Assembly (NCBI GenBank): GCA_020403455.1
Contig: JADBXP010000012.1
Location: 23,007 to 87,006 of the forward strand
Source of the DNA: Chitinophagaceae bacterium
Lineage (GTDB): Bacteria; Bacteroidota; Bacteroidia; Chitinophagales; Chitinophagaceae
Direction: 5' to 3'
Length of the DNA: 64,000 nt
Part shown: piece after piece, positions 45,590-54,813 of the stretch
How positions within the stretch are numbered: position 1 is the first letter of the stretch
How the letters are laid out: each line of letters begins with the position of its first letter
Notes under the pieces: generated by a model
Database searches by the model: none
What the model was told of the DNA's origin: nothing
Seen by the model: the letters and a program-made list of their open reading frames with translations, nothing else
Program-made: the position numbers and the translations under genes

Positions 45590-47752
45590 ATGAAAAAAAT
45601 TCTACTGGTATTCATCTCATGTATTGCGCTTGGCACAGGATTTTCCCAGCAGCAAAAATTTACCACTGATCAGCTGGTAAAAAATCAATTGCCTGCTAAT
45701 TTCAGAAATAATCTTCCCGTAGTTGTTAAGTGGCTTGATGAAGACAATGTGATCTTGCGCATGGCACTTGCGCCTGACACCATCGTTTCCACTTATGTAC
45801 TGGATATTCCTGCGGGTAAATTCACCAAGGCAACCAAGGAGCAATTGGCAGGAACATTGCCTCCTAATAAAAGTGTTTCAGTAAGGGCCGGGAAATTGTA
45901 TTATCGGGAAAATGGTAAAGAGAAGCAGATAACCTTTGATGCTGGCGAAGTGAAAAACCCCAGTTTCTCACCCGACAGCCAGTATATTGCTTATACCAAA
46001 GCCAATGATCTTTATACTTTCCACATTCCCGGTGGCAAGGAAAACCGACTGACTACAGATGGTTCATTCACCACATTGAATGGTTTTGCCAGTTGGGTTT
46101 ATTGGGAAGAGATTTTTGGAAGATCTACCCGCTTTCGCGCCTACTGGTGGAGTCCGGACAGTAAAACGATAGCCTATATGCGCTTTGATGAGAGCATGGT
46201 ACCCATGTTCCCGATTTATAATAGTGAAGGACAGAATGGATTTTTGGAAGAAACCCGTTATCCAAAGGCAGGAGCAAAAAATCCGGAAGTGAAAGTTGGC
46301 TTCGTATCACCAGCCGGTGGTAATACAGTTTGGGCTGATTTTAATGCTAAAGATGATCAATACTTTGGCTGGCCTATCTGGCGCAAAGATGGTAGCAGCT
46401 TACTAGTACAATGGATCAATCGCGAACAAGATTCATTGAAAGTATATGATGTTAATCCTGCTTCTGGTTCAAAAAAAATCATGTACGAAGAAACCCAAAA
46501 AACCTGGGTGGATCTGGAGGATGGTGCTGGTGGAAGGTTTGAATTCCTGGAAAAACAAGATGCTTTCATTCTGGTAAGTGATAAGACAGGATGGAACCAT
46601 CTTTATTTGCATAAAAATGATGGCACATTGATTTGTCCGATTACCTCCGGTAATTATACAGTCCTCAACATTCAGTTGATAGATGAAACCGGTGGGTGGG
46701 TATATTTTACCGCCAAAGGGTTGGAAAATTCTGCCCGTACAGATTTGTACAAAGTAAAATTGGATGGGAAGCAGTTGACCAGACTGACATTCGGCGAGTT
46801 TAACCACAATTCAATTCGCATGTCACCTGCTGGGTTTTACTTTATCACTACCTATAGCAATGCCAATACTCCTTCACGTATGACACTCATGAATAACCAG
46901 GGTAAAGTTGTACGTGAGTTGGGTGACAGCCGGGGAACAACGATGAACAAATATCAAATGGCTAAAACCGAGTTGATTCGTATTAAGAGCGCTGATGGCC
47001 TTTTCGAATTACCCGCACTGGTGACCTGGCCTTTGAATCGTGTGCCCGGAAAAAAGTATCCGATGCTGATAAGTATCTATGGTGGTCCAAATGCAGGAAC
47101 AGTAACCGATAGCTGGAACTGGTCTGCCAACAGACAGTTGTATGCGCAGGAAGGTTTGATACAAGTAGCTTTTGATCACCGTGCCAGTGGACATTTTGGT
47201 AAGGCAGGGGTTAATTATATGCACCGCAATCTGGGCTACTGGGAAATGCAGGATTACATGCACATGGCTCGGTGGTTCATACAGAATGGGCAGGCAGATT
47301 CAACCCGTATTTGTATTACCGGATTTAGTTATGGTGGTTACATGAGTTGTTATGCTTTGACGTATGGTGCCGATGTTTTCACCCATGCTATGGCTGGTGG
47401 ATCAGTAGTAGATTGGAAACTATACGATTCACATTATACAGAGAAGTTTATGGATACCCCACAAGAAAATCCCGAGGGATATAAGTCTTCTAATGTTTTG
47501 ACACATGTAGACAAGTACAAAGGGGTATTGCAAATTGTCCATGGCACCATGGATGACAATGTACACATGCAGAACAGTCTGCAATTGATTAGTGCTCTAC
47601 AGGATAAGGGTAAACAATTTGAGTTTATGTTGTATCCGGGCGGTCGTCATGGCTGGGGAGGTGAAAAAGGAGTACATTTTAACAATCTTAAAACAAGATT
47701 CATTTATCAGCATCTGTTGAAAAAGGAAATTCCTGCGGGTCTGGTTAAATAG
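45590..47752 (+). CDS. Dipeptidyl peptidase IV-like S9 peptidase
   Basis: This 720-residue exported protein has a signal peptide (MKKILLVFISCIALGTGFS, about 1-19), a beta-propeller (about 40-460) with WAYWEEIFGR-type motif (WVYWEEIFGRSTRFRAYWW) as in DPP IV, and an alpha/beta-hydrolase domain. The triad is Ser580 in GFSYGGYM, Asp about 655 in HGTMDDNVH, and His about 688 in GGRHGWGG. It removes N-terminal dipeptides, usually after Pro, in the periplasm or outside. It stands alone, with 99 nt upstream without a clear promoter. Confidence 0.94.
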   Translation: MKKILLVFISCIALGTGFSQQQKFTTDQLVKNQLPANFRNNLPVVVKWLDEDNVILRMALAPDTIVSTYVLDIPAGKFTKATKEQLAGTLPPNKSVSVRAGKLYYRENGKEKQITFDAGEVKNPSFSPDSQYIAYTKANDLYTFHIPGGKENRLTTDGSFTTLNGFASWVYWEEIFGRSTRFRAYWWSPDSKTIAYMRFDESMVPMFPIYNSEGQNGFLEETRYPKAGAKNPEVKVGFVSPAGGNTVWADFNAKDDQYFGWPIWRKDGSSLLVQWINREQDSLKVYDVNPASGSKKIMYEETQKTWVDLEDGAGGRFEFLEKQDAFILVSDKTGWNHLYLHKNDGTLICPITSGNYTVLNIQLIDETGGWVYFTAKGLENSARTDLYKVKLDGKQLTRLTFGEFNHNSIRMSPAGFYFITTYSNANTPSRMTLMNNQGKVVRELGDSRGTTMNKYQMAKTELIRIKSADGLFELPALVTWPLNRVPGKKYPMLISIYGGPNAGTVTDSWNWSANRQLYAQEGLIQVAFDHRASGHFGKAGVNYMHRNLGYWEMQDYMHMARWFIQNGQADSTRICITGFSYGGYMSCYALTYGADVFTHAMAGGSVVDWKLYDSHYTEKFMDTPQENPEGYKSSNVLTHVDKYKGVLQIVHGTMDDNVHMQNSLQLISALQDKGKQFEFMLYPGGRHGWGGEKGVHFNNLKTRFIYQHLLKKEIPAGLVK

Positions 47753-47758
47753 TTTTCC

Positions 47759-47766
47759 TATTTTTG
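47759..47766 (+). promoter_or_regulatory. Possible -7 element of the leucine-rich protein gene
   Basis: TATTTTTG, an exact TAnnTTTG, 16 nt before the ATG at 47783. No -33 element is seen. The transcript leader would be only about 10 nt. Confidence 0.35.
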
Positions 47767-47782
47767 GGGTCAATCCAAATCT

Positions 47783-48496
47783 ATGAAATACTCATTGCCC
47801 CTTTGTTGTGTGGCCATGCTTTTAATGCTGTCCACATCACTCTTTGCCCAAACACCAAACACGCCTGTAAAATATAAGTTACTCATCAATGATGTAGCTT
47901 GTAGCAATTTCGATTTGGTAAAGAACCACCCGGAAGATGTTCAGTCCATTGAAATCGAGTTGAGGAATGGCAATCCCCTTCCCAAAGAAATTTTTTCTTT
48001 TACACAACTCAAAAAGCTAATTATCAGAGACCTGGATGGAGAGTTTTTGTCAGGCAATTTTTCTGTTTTCAGTCAGTTAGAAGAGTTGATGATAGAAGAC
48101 TGCGATGATTTGCTTACTCTTCCTGAGAGCATTGGTAAACTTACCTCTTTGAAGATACTTGATGTGAAGGAGAATTTTAGTTTAGTGAATATACCAGAAT
48201 CGGTGTATGAATTGAATCAATTGCAGAAACTTACTTTTCCTATTTCCTCTGATAGGATACCTGAAAGCATTGGCAAGTTGACCCAGCTCACAGAGTTGTC
48301 TATTGAGTTCCACAAGAAAAAAAATGACAATTGGATATACGTTCCCGATGAAATCACGCAGCTTACATCCTTAAAATCAATCGAATTTTTTGCACTGGGT
48401 TTTCCCAATAAAACACCGCGGGTTTCAATGGCTCAAATTTCAGGTAGTACCCGTGTTAAAAGTTTTCTTCAGCCCTTTATTGCTGAGCGGAAGTAG
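47783..48496 (+). CDS. Exported leucine-rich repeat protein
   Basis: This 237-residue protein has a signal peptide (to about FAQTPN, residue 23). It then has several leucine-rich repeats of the LxxLxxLxIxxC/N type: IEIELRNGNPL, LKKLIIRDLDGE, LEELMIEDCDDL, LTSLKILDVKENF and LQKLTFPISS. Each repeat has the Pro-x-x-x-x-x start of bacterial TpLRR-like repeats (LPESIGKL, IPESVYEL, IPESIGKL). It should be a periplasmic or surface adhesion/interaction protein. It lies head-to-tail with the PKD protein and converges with it. Confidence 0.85.
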   Translation: MKYSLPLCCVAMLLMLSTSLFAQTPNTPVKYKLLINDVACSNFDLVKNHPEDVQSIEIELRNGNPLPKEIFSFTQLKKLIIRDLDGEFLSGNFSVFSQLEELMIEDCDDLLTLPESIGKLTSLKILDVKENFSLVNIPESVYELNQLQKLTFPISSDRIPESIGKLTQLTELSIEFHKKKNDNWIYVPDEITQLTSLKSIEFFALGFPNKTPRVSMAQISGSTRVKSFLQPFIAERK

Positions 48497-48504
48497 GTGT
48501 CAGA

Positions 48505-51500
48505 TTAACGGATAATTGTTACAGATCCGGTGATGGTCTTTCTCCCATTTCTAGGGTTGATGATATAATAGTAGGTGCCAACAGGCAGTGGGCTTCCATT
48601 GAAGAAGCCATCCCATTCCGAGGTATAGCCTGTTGATTCAAATACCTTTTGTCCATAGCGGTTAAATACTTCTATGGTAGCGCCCGGATAGCTTTCCAGG
48701 TATTGGATGCGCCAGGTATCATTGATGCCATCACCGTTGGGCGAGAAGGCATTAGGTACCAAGGGTGATTTGAGCACCTTAACGAAAACTGTATCACTGA
48801 CACTGCAGCCTCCTATACCTGTAAGTGTTAACCGGTAGGTAATATCATCAGGGGGCGCCGCAATAGGTTGAGCAATATCAGCACTGTCAAGATACAGCGC
48901 AGGCGTCCAGTCAAATAATAATTGGCTGCCAAAAACGAAAGGTTTGAACTTAATGCTTCCTCCTTCCAATACACGCAGGTTATTCGCCATTTGTAATATA
49001 GGGTATGGATGAACCACAACTTGTTGTGAATTCGTATCACTTACACATCCTTTATCGTCATAAATGAATAGACGTATGGTATAACTACCGGAATCATTGA
49101 ATTGCTTGGATGGATTTTTAATGAATGAACTGTCGTTGCTGCCCATGAACCAGCGCCACTGGGTGACTGCACCTGAAGTACTGATACTCTTGTCTGTAAA
49201 TTGCAGTATGCCCTCACGACATACTTCATTGGACGAAATGTCAAATTGTGCAGATGGCTGCGGGTATATTGTATTCATCAATCGCGTTAGCGAGTCAATA
49301 CAACCATCTTTAGAAGTGATAATGAGTTGAACAGGGTAAGGACCAACAGCAGCATAGCGGTGGGATGGGTTCTTGAGGGTGGAAGGAGTTGGATCATTTG
49401 GATCATTGAAATTCCAGCGATAGCTGAATAAAACTTCACTGTTATCAGTGATGCTGGACTGATCAGTGAATACACCGTTGCCATCTGGCAAGCAGATGAT
49501 TGGCATAGTAAAAGCAATTTTGGGAAGTGGATTTACCCGAACAGATTGCTGCTTTACTGCACTTATGCATCCGCTATCTGTAACAACCTGAAGCGTAGCA
49601 ACATAATTTCCTTCGCTTGCATATGTGTGGTTAAAGTTGCCGGCAGTACTGAATGTCTGTATTTTACCATCACCCATGTTCCAGTTGCGCTGCACTATTT
49701 TTCCAACGCGAGCTAGGGAGCTGTCAGTGAATACGATAATATTTTTCTCACAAGATGGATTTCCAATACCCCATTGTGCTAACGGAGATGGATGTATGGT
49801 GATAGATTGTATAATAGAATCACGACATCCTTTATCTGAAATATGTAAATACTTAATAGCAAATTTTCCAGGACCTGAGACGGCCGGATTGAATAATCCA
49901 TTCACCGGATCAACAACACCAATACCGGAATAAACCGGAGTGCCGGGTATGCCGGGGAATGTGCTTGCAGCCGGACTGATGGCCTGAATGGCTGCATCAT
50001 TGCAGATACTTTTTGGAGGCGTAAAATTGACTTTAGGACTTCTGTTTACAACAATCGTTTGGGTAAACGAATTTTGACAGGCCGCTGCGTCACCTGAGAA
50101 GGCAACAAGCCTAACTATATAATTTTTAGTAGCAGGAGTCTGAAAATTGGCATATAAGTTCGGATATGCTTTAAGCGACGCAGGACTTTCATCATTAGTA
50201 GTAGCTCCAGCCGGATTTCCATTCTCCCATTGTATCTGTAGCTTGGTTACATTTCCGAAATCGACAGTAGATGTATTGATGATCCTCACTGAATCATTAC
50301 CACAAAGGCCAGATTCATTTAAAATAGTAAAAGCTGCCTTGGGAACAGAACCATTGACGGTCAATTCGCTGCTGATGGAGTCTTTACAACCATTATTACT
50401 GGTAATGACCAGAGTGGTCATATAGTAATCTGATTTATTGACTAATAATTTAGCATTCTTCGCCTGGCTATTTACAAAGGTTGGCTGCGCATTGAACAGT
50501 TTACCTTTATCGATGCGCCATTGCCATTGAAAGGCAGCCGCACTTCCATCAGCTATTTTGCTCGTATCAAAAAGATCTGCAGAGGCATCGGAAACACAGA
50601 TTTCAGGTAGAATGAAACCCGGTTTCGGTAAGGGGTAGATTGATTGAACTCGCTTTAGTGTGTCGCTTTTACAACCCTTGCTGCTTGTTACCTGAAGTTC
50701 TATTGTGTAGGTACCCCAAGTGGAATATGTTTTTTCAAAAGTGGCAGGGGAGGTGGCATCTTTCGTTTCCCCATCTCCAAAATTCCATTTCCAGCCGGTA
50801 AGTGAACCTGCATTGGCAACGGACTGATTCACAAATGATAATTTTCTCGTTTCACAGAAAGGGGTTAGGAGCGTGAAATTCGCAGTAGGAAGTGGATTTA
50901 CCGTTACCGGAACTGTGACGGTATCACTGTAACAACCTTTGTCTGTTATGGTGAATAATTGAATGTTGTAGGTGCCTGCTGCTGCATACAATAGTACAGG
51001 ATTGGTCAAAGTATCTGTTTGGGTATTTCCAAAATTCCAACGCCATTTTGCGATCGTACTACCTTTTCCATCCGATTGATCTGTGAAAAAAGTGCTATCG
51101 CGCAAACAGTTTTCTGTAAGTACCTGAAAAGCGGCTTTTGCTTGCGGATAGATAGATGCAATTGATTTGCGAACACTGTCAACACAGCCGAAAGGAGTGG
51201 TTACAACCAGTGCAATCGAAAAGGGACCTGTACTCTTGTAGAAATAAACCGGATTTTTTACAGAGTCAATTCCAATTCCATCTCCAAAATCCCAGCGATA
51301 GTTGAAGTTGCCCGAACCATCTGCAATGGTGGTTGAATCGAAGAAGGTTGCCTTACCCTCAGGCAAACAAACGATGGGCAGATTAAAATTAGGAACAGGT
51401 AGTGGTCGTATAACAATCGTTGAAGAGAAGGGTATGCTTTTACAACCCGAGCTGTTTTCAACTTCCAGTTGAACAGAGTAGGTGCCTGTGGCTGTAAAGG

Positions 51501-53739
51501 CTTTGGTTCTTGCTGCATTAATAGTTAGTAATTCTGTTGTACCGTCTCCGAAATTCCAGCGCCATTTGGTTATGGATCCGGAACTAATGGTGGAAGCGTC
51601 TGCAAATGTGAGGGTTTTATTCAGGCAGGTGGAATCGTTTATTATGAATTTTGCCTGAGGTGTTCCGGTGATCAAGAGTGGAATGGTAGTGTCGCCTGCA
51701 CAACCAAAGGTGGTGATCGGTCTATATCTGATGTTGAATGTTCCCTCTGTAGTAAATGTATGGGATGGATTTTTTAGGGAATCTGTTGCACCGTCACCCC
51801 AGTTCCACAGGCCCGTGATCACTTCACTGGTTCCCAAGTCGGAAGAAGCATCAGTAAAGGGGATGGGTTGACCAAGGCAAACAGTGGCAGGAAATTGGAA
51901 GTTTGCTTTTGGGTTTGGGTTGATAACAACAGGTATAATATATTCTGCGTTTGAACTGCTGCAACCATCCGGCGAAGGATTTGAGGCGAAGACGCGGATG
52001 GTATCATTACCAGCGGCTGTGTAGATAAAATCTTTTGGGGTAGGGCCATTCGCGGGACTAAAGTAGTATAATTGAGTACCATTTACAACGGGTGAGCTGT
52101 CGGGCACAGGTGCTACCGGTCCGATATTGGTATTGGGGTTTAGCTTGGTGCTACCCCCAAAATCCCAGGTAATCGAAGTGGGTATGTAGGAAAGTGGAAC
52201 TGAGAAACTGAATTTATTTCCCACACATGTTGCCGCAAAATCCAACCTCCCAAAGGGATTTTGGAAGATTGGGGCATAAAGATCCTTGATGTTAGTGCCT
52301 GCATTGTATCCATAACTTTCGGCATTGCCAAATCCATAGGCGATGGCGTTAAAGCCGCTGTCGGAATAGACGGTGTGAGAGCCGCTGCTAACTGAAAATA
52401 TGGCGTAGGCGTATTCAGGGTCTCTGGGATGGTCGACAAAGCTGGTTGTTCTAGCAGTTCCATCCAATCGGAAAGACGGCACCCCTGTCTTTTTAATAAT
52501 GACGTTGATGGCATGCTGGGTGATGGCATTAAATGGGGTAGAGTTGAGTGTGATTTTATTGATGGTTTGTTCTACTGGACTCAGGTAGATCATTTCCGGG
52601 TCACCGGGTGCCGGATTGCCGTCCTGTCCCTGCGTTGTGCAATATTGTGCGACAGTGATCGGTTTGTCGGCTTCAATGACATTAAAATTGGTCGTACCGG
52701 TATTGGGAATTCCAATACCATTACCCGGAATGTTGAGTGGGGTTGTATTCTTTACTTCATAGAAAAAATTTCTATGAAGAAGATTACTAGGAATAACAGA
52801 GCCATTCAGTTTAACCTGAGTTGTTGGATCGCTGACGCAGATCCGGTAGTAATTGGTGTTGAGATTGATTTGACCGCTCACCAAAGTTCCGGTGGGGGTG
52901 GTAAGGTATTTTCTACCCCAGGCACTGGCCGGTGTACATTGGGCGATTATGTTGTCGGCACTACCTGTTTGGTTGTTGTTGACAGTGGGGTTGTTATTGG
53001 GGGCGCCGATGCTCATTTTTCCAGAGCCACAGAAAACAGCGATCTTTTTACAGGCGCCTCCACTGCTAATGGTTCGAATGCGGGTGCCTGTTAGGTCAGA
53101 CCCTCTGGTACCCGAAGACGTACCCATGATACTATAAACTTGCCCCTTGGTGAGTGTCACTTGAAAAGGTGCGTTACTAGGACGATTTCTGGTGGCATCG
53201 CCTGGAGTAATTTCAACGGTAGTGGTTCCATCTTCAACTGCTACCACAAAAGCGAAGGAGTTTGAAAATGTCTGGTTTGAGCCCTGGTTGTAGATAATCG
53301 AGTAATAGTCGTTACCCAGTGTATTGGTAGGATAGAGCAGACAAGCACCAGAGATACTACCATTGTAAATATGTGCATAGGCAACGATGTCTACATTGCT
53401 TGTGATGTGGATACCTCTGTTGTAATAACCGGTATCTACAATACGGCAATCTTGTGCACCGGTTTTGGGTAATGGCGTTGTAGATGTAACCTGGTTGGCA
53501 ATGACCTGGTAGGTTTGGGTAAATCCAACCCCAGGTATGTCGACGGTAACCGTGGCGTCTTTATCTGATGTGAAATAGAGCACCATGTTTTGGGTATTCG
53601 AAGGAATACTTGCACCTGCACCCATTTGCACGTGGTAGCCATATCCTAGCCAGAAGTCTTTCCCCTTATTGGAAAAATTCTGTGCCATAGTTCCTGCAGA
53701 GAGGAAAAGGAAAAAAAGTAGCAGTGAACGAGATTTCAT
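48505..53739 (-). CDS. Giant PKD-repeat surface protein with type IX secretion C-terminal domain
   Basis: This 1744-residue protein starts with a signal peptide (LLLFFLFLSAGTMAQ). Residues ~20-500 form an IgGFc-binding-like N-terminal region (GKDFWLGYGYHVQ, FTSDKDATVTVDIPG). About ten PKD beta-sandwiches follow (WNWGDG, WRWNFGDG, YRWDFGDG, WKWNFGDG, RNWNMGDG and degenerate versions such as WRWFMGSND). It ends with the gliding-motility type C-terminal domain PNAFSPNGDGINDTWRI, EVFNRYGQKVFES and WDGFFNGSPLPVGTYYY. It should be secreted by the type IX system and act in adhesion. Conserved Cys pairs occur in each repeat. Confidence 0.93.
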   Translation of the reverse strand: MKSRSLLLFFLFLSAGTMAQNFSNKGKDFWLGYGYHVQMGAGASIPSNTQNMVLYFTSDKDATVTVDIPGVGFTQTYQVIANQVTSTTPLPKTGAQDCRIVDTGYYNRGIHITSNVDIVAYAHIYNGSISGACLLYPTNTLGNDYYSIIYNQGSNQTFSNSFAFVVAVEDGTTTVEITPGDATRNRPSNAPFQVTLTKGQVYSIMGTSSGTRGSDLTGTRIRTISSGGACKKIAVFCGSGKMSIGAPNNNPTVNNNQTGSADNIIAQCTPASAWGRKYLTTPTGTLVSGQINLNTNYYRICVSDPTTQVKLNGSVIPSNLLHRNFFYEVKNTTPLNIPGNGIGIPNTGTTNFNVIEADKPITVAQYCTTQGQDGNPAPGDPEMIYLSPVEQTINKITLNSTPFNAITQHAINVIIKKTGVPSFRLDGTARTTSFVDHPRDPEYAYAIFSVSSGSHTVYSDSGFNAIAYGFGNAESYGYNAGTNIKDLYAPIFQNPFGRLDFAATCVGNKFSFSVPLSYIPTSITWDFGGSTKLNPNTNIGPVAPVPDSSPVVNGTQLYYFSPANGPTPKDFIYTAAGNDTIRVFASNPSPDGCSSSNAEYIIPVVINPNPKANFQFPATVCLGQPIPFTDASSDLGTSEVITGLWNWGDGATDSLKNPSHTFTTEGTFNIRYRPITTFGCAGDTTIPLLITGTPQAKFIINDSTCLNKTLTFADASTISSGSITKWRWNFGDGTTELLTINAARTKAFTATGTYSVQLEVENSSGCKSIPFSSTIVIRPLPVPNFNLPIVCLPEGKATFFDSTTIADGSGNFNYRWDFGDGIGIDSVKNPVYFYKSTGPFSIALVVTTPFGCVDSVRKSIASIYPQAKAAFQVLTENCLRDSTFFTDQSDGKGSTIAKWRWNFGNTQTDTLTNPVLLYAAAGTYNIQLFTITDKGCYSDTVTVPVTVNPLPTANFTLLTPFCETRKLSFVNQSVANAGSLTGWKWNFGDGETKDATSPATFEKTYSTWGTYTIELQVTSSKGCKSDTLKRVQSIYPLPKPGFILPEICVSDASADLFDTSKIADGSAAAFQWQWRIDKGKLFNAQPTFVNSQAKNAKLLVNKSDYYMTTLVITSNNGCKDSISSELTVNGSVPKAAFTILNESGLCGNDSVRIINTSTVDFGNVTKLQIQWENGNPAGATTNDESPASLKAYPNLYANFQTPATKNYIVRLVAFSGDAAACQNSFTQTIVVNRSPKVNFTPPKSICNDAAIQAISPAASTFPGIPGTPVYSGIGVVDPVNGLFNPAVSGPGKFAIKYLHISDKGCRDSIIQSITIHPSPLAQWGIGNPSCEKNIIVFTDSSLARVGKIVQRNWNMGDGKIQTFSTAGNFNHTYASEGNYVATLQVVTDSGCISAVKQQSVRVNPLPKIAFTMPIICLPDGNGVFTDQSSITDNSEVLFSYRWNFNDPNDPTPSTLKNPSHRYAAVGPYPVQLIITSKDGCIDSLTRLMNTIYPQPSAQFDISSNEVCREGILQFTDKSISTSGAVTQWRWFMGSNDSSFIKNPSKQFNDSGSYTIRLFIYDDKGCVSDTNSQQVVVHPYPILQMANNLRVLEGGSIKFKPFVFGSQLLFDWTPALYLDSADIAQPIAAPPDDITYRLTLTGIGGCSVSDTVFVKVLKSPLVPNAFSPNGDGINDTWRIQYLESYPGATIEVFNRYGQKVFESTGYTSEWDGFFNGSPLPVGTYYYIINPRNGRKTITGSVTIIR

Positions 53740-53967
53740 GGCAAGATTACAGTGGGATCTTTTTAGACCCCATTTTTGAATGGGTGTTTAAGATAAGTTA
53801 TAAAAAGGAATGATTAAATAAATCGGGGCAATAAAAGTGAGTGGGAAGAAATTAAATAATGAAAAACATAACAATATATATAATATATTAAATATATGCA
53901 ACAATGCCTTACATAGATGTTTTTCAACCTAACTATTTTGATAATCAATCTATATTGATATAGGTCG
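53740..53967. other. AT-rich gap upstream of the PKD gene, left of the transposase
   Basis: No gene. On the minus strand a TAATCTTG near-match to the -7 consensus lies 2 nt before the PKD ATG, and CCCATT/AATGGG forms a short hairpin (53769-53784). The rest is A/T rich. Confidence 0.4.
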
Positions 53968-54089
53968 TGCTTACGGCAAGCAGAGGCGAAGCCTCGAAAC
54001 ATATCATGACAGCGGATTTTAATGTGCAACTCTGACGCCGCACCGCAGGTTTACATCAAGTACAAGTACGTAAAGAGAACCGTAGGTTC
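53968..54089. repeat. Three mini-hairpins upstream of the transposase gene
   Basis: TGCTT-ACGGC-AAGCA (53968-53982), immediately followed by GAGGC-GAA-GCCTC (53983-53995), and GAACC-GTA-GGTTC (54077-54089). All have perfect 5-bp stems and 3-5-nt loops, typical of left-end structures recognised by IS200/REP-associated transposases. No other copies were noticed in the window. Confidence 0.55.
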
Positions 54090-54126
54090 GGTCCATAATT
54101 TTGTTGACGAAAAGTTACAACACATA

Positions 54127-54588
54127 ATGGCAAACACCTATCACCAAATCTACTTACAAACAGTCTTTGCTGTAAAATACCGCCGGGCGATGATTAAAAA
54201 AGAATGGCAGGCAAAACTTTTTAGTGTTATTGGTAACTTGATCAATGAATCAAATTGTAAAACCATCATTGTAAATGGTGTAGAAGATCACGTGCATTGT
54301 TTTTTCAGTTTAAGGCCGGCCATTTCTGTATCAGAACTGATGAAGTCTGTGAAAGCAAAATCTGCCAAGTATGTAAATGATAACAAGCTAACAAAACAAC
54401 GTTTTGAGTGGCAAAAGGGATTTGGGGTATTCTCTTACAGTCAGTCATCAATACATGCTGTGTACAATTATATTTTACATCAGCAGTCACATCACAAGAG
54501 GCAGAATTTTATGGATGAATATGTGGAACTGCCGGAGACCTATAGAATTGAATATGATAAGAAGTATATTTTTCAGGAACCAGTATAA
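54127..54588 (+). CDS. tnpA: IS200/REP-associated-type (Y1) transposase
   Basis: This 153-residue protein is a Y1 HUH enzyme. It has TYHQIYLQTVFAVKYR at the start, the HUH motif DHVHCFF (His about 58 and 60), and the helix with the catalytic Tyr in AVYNYILHQQSHH. The ATG at 54127 is used; the 35 upstream in-frame residues contain the hairpins and are not conserved. Enzymes of this type nick and rejoin single-stranded DNA at hairpin ends. The three hairpins upstream are the likely substrate. Upstream TAATTTTG (54096-54103) matches a -7 element. No accessory tnpB is present. Confidence 0.9.
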   Translation: MANTYHQIYLQTVFAVKYRRAMIKKEWQAKLFSVIGNLINESNCKTIIVNGVEDHVHCFFSLRPAISVSELMKSVKAKSAKYVNDNKLTKQRFEWQKGFGVFSYSQSSIHAVYNYILHQQSHHKRQNFMDEYVELPETYRIEYDKKYIFQEPV

Positions 54589-54813
54589 AAATGAAACATG
54601 CATCCGGCATATGTATGTCCGAAAAAAATAAGTAGTTCTTGTTGAGCCGAATAAAATACATAGTCACGAAGTATTATATGAATTAGTTGAGGAGAGAAAT
54701 TCAGTTTTGTGTTGGCAACTGACTTATTTCTTGGTATTTGTTATAATAATATTGCTTTATTACTTGCGTTTGATGAATATTTAATAAATTTATTATCTAT
54801 AACTCTAGTTATT

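Noticed and set aside
48828..52100. Regular repeats that might be taken for a CRISPR or satellite array
   Set aside because: The period is about 250-280 nt and repeats code for diverged PKD domains; there is no short identical direct repeat with unique spacers.
52429..53094. A 221-residue open frame on the plus strand opposite the PKD gene
   Set aside because: It is an antisense shadow of a long repetitive coding region; it shows no family motif, and the minus-strand protein has clear domain structure throughout.
54022..54126. Upstream in-frame start for the transposase
   Set aside because: The 35 extra codons contain the hairpins and no conserved text; the family begins at the ATG at 54127.
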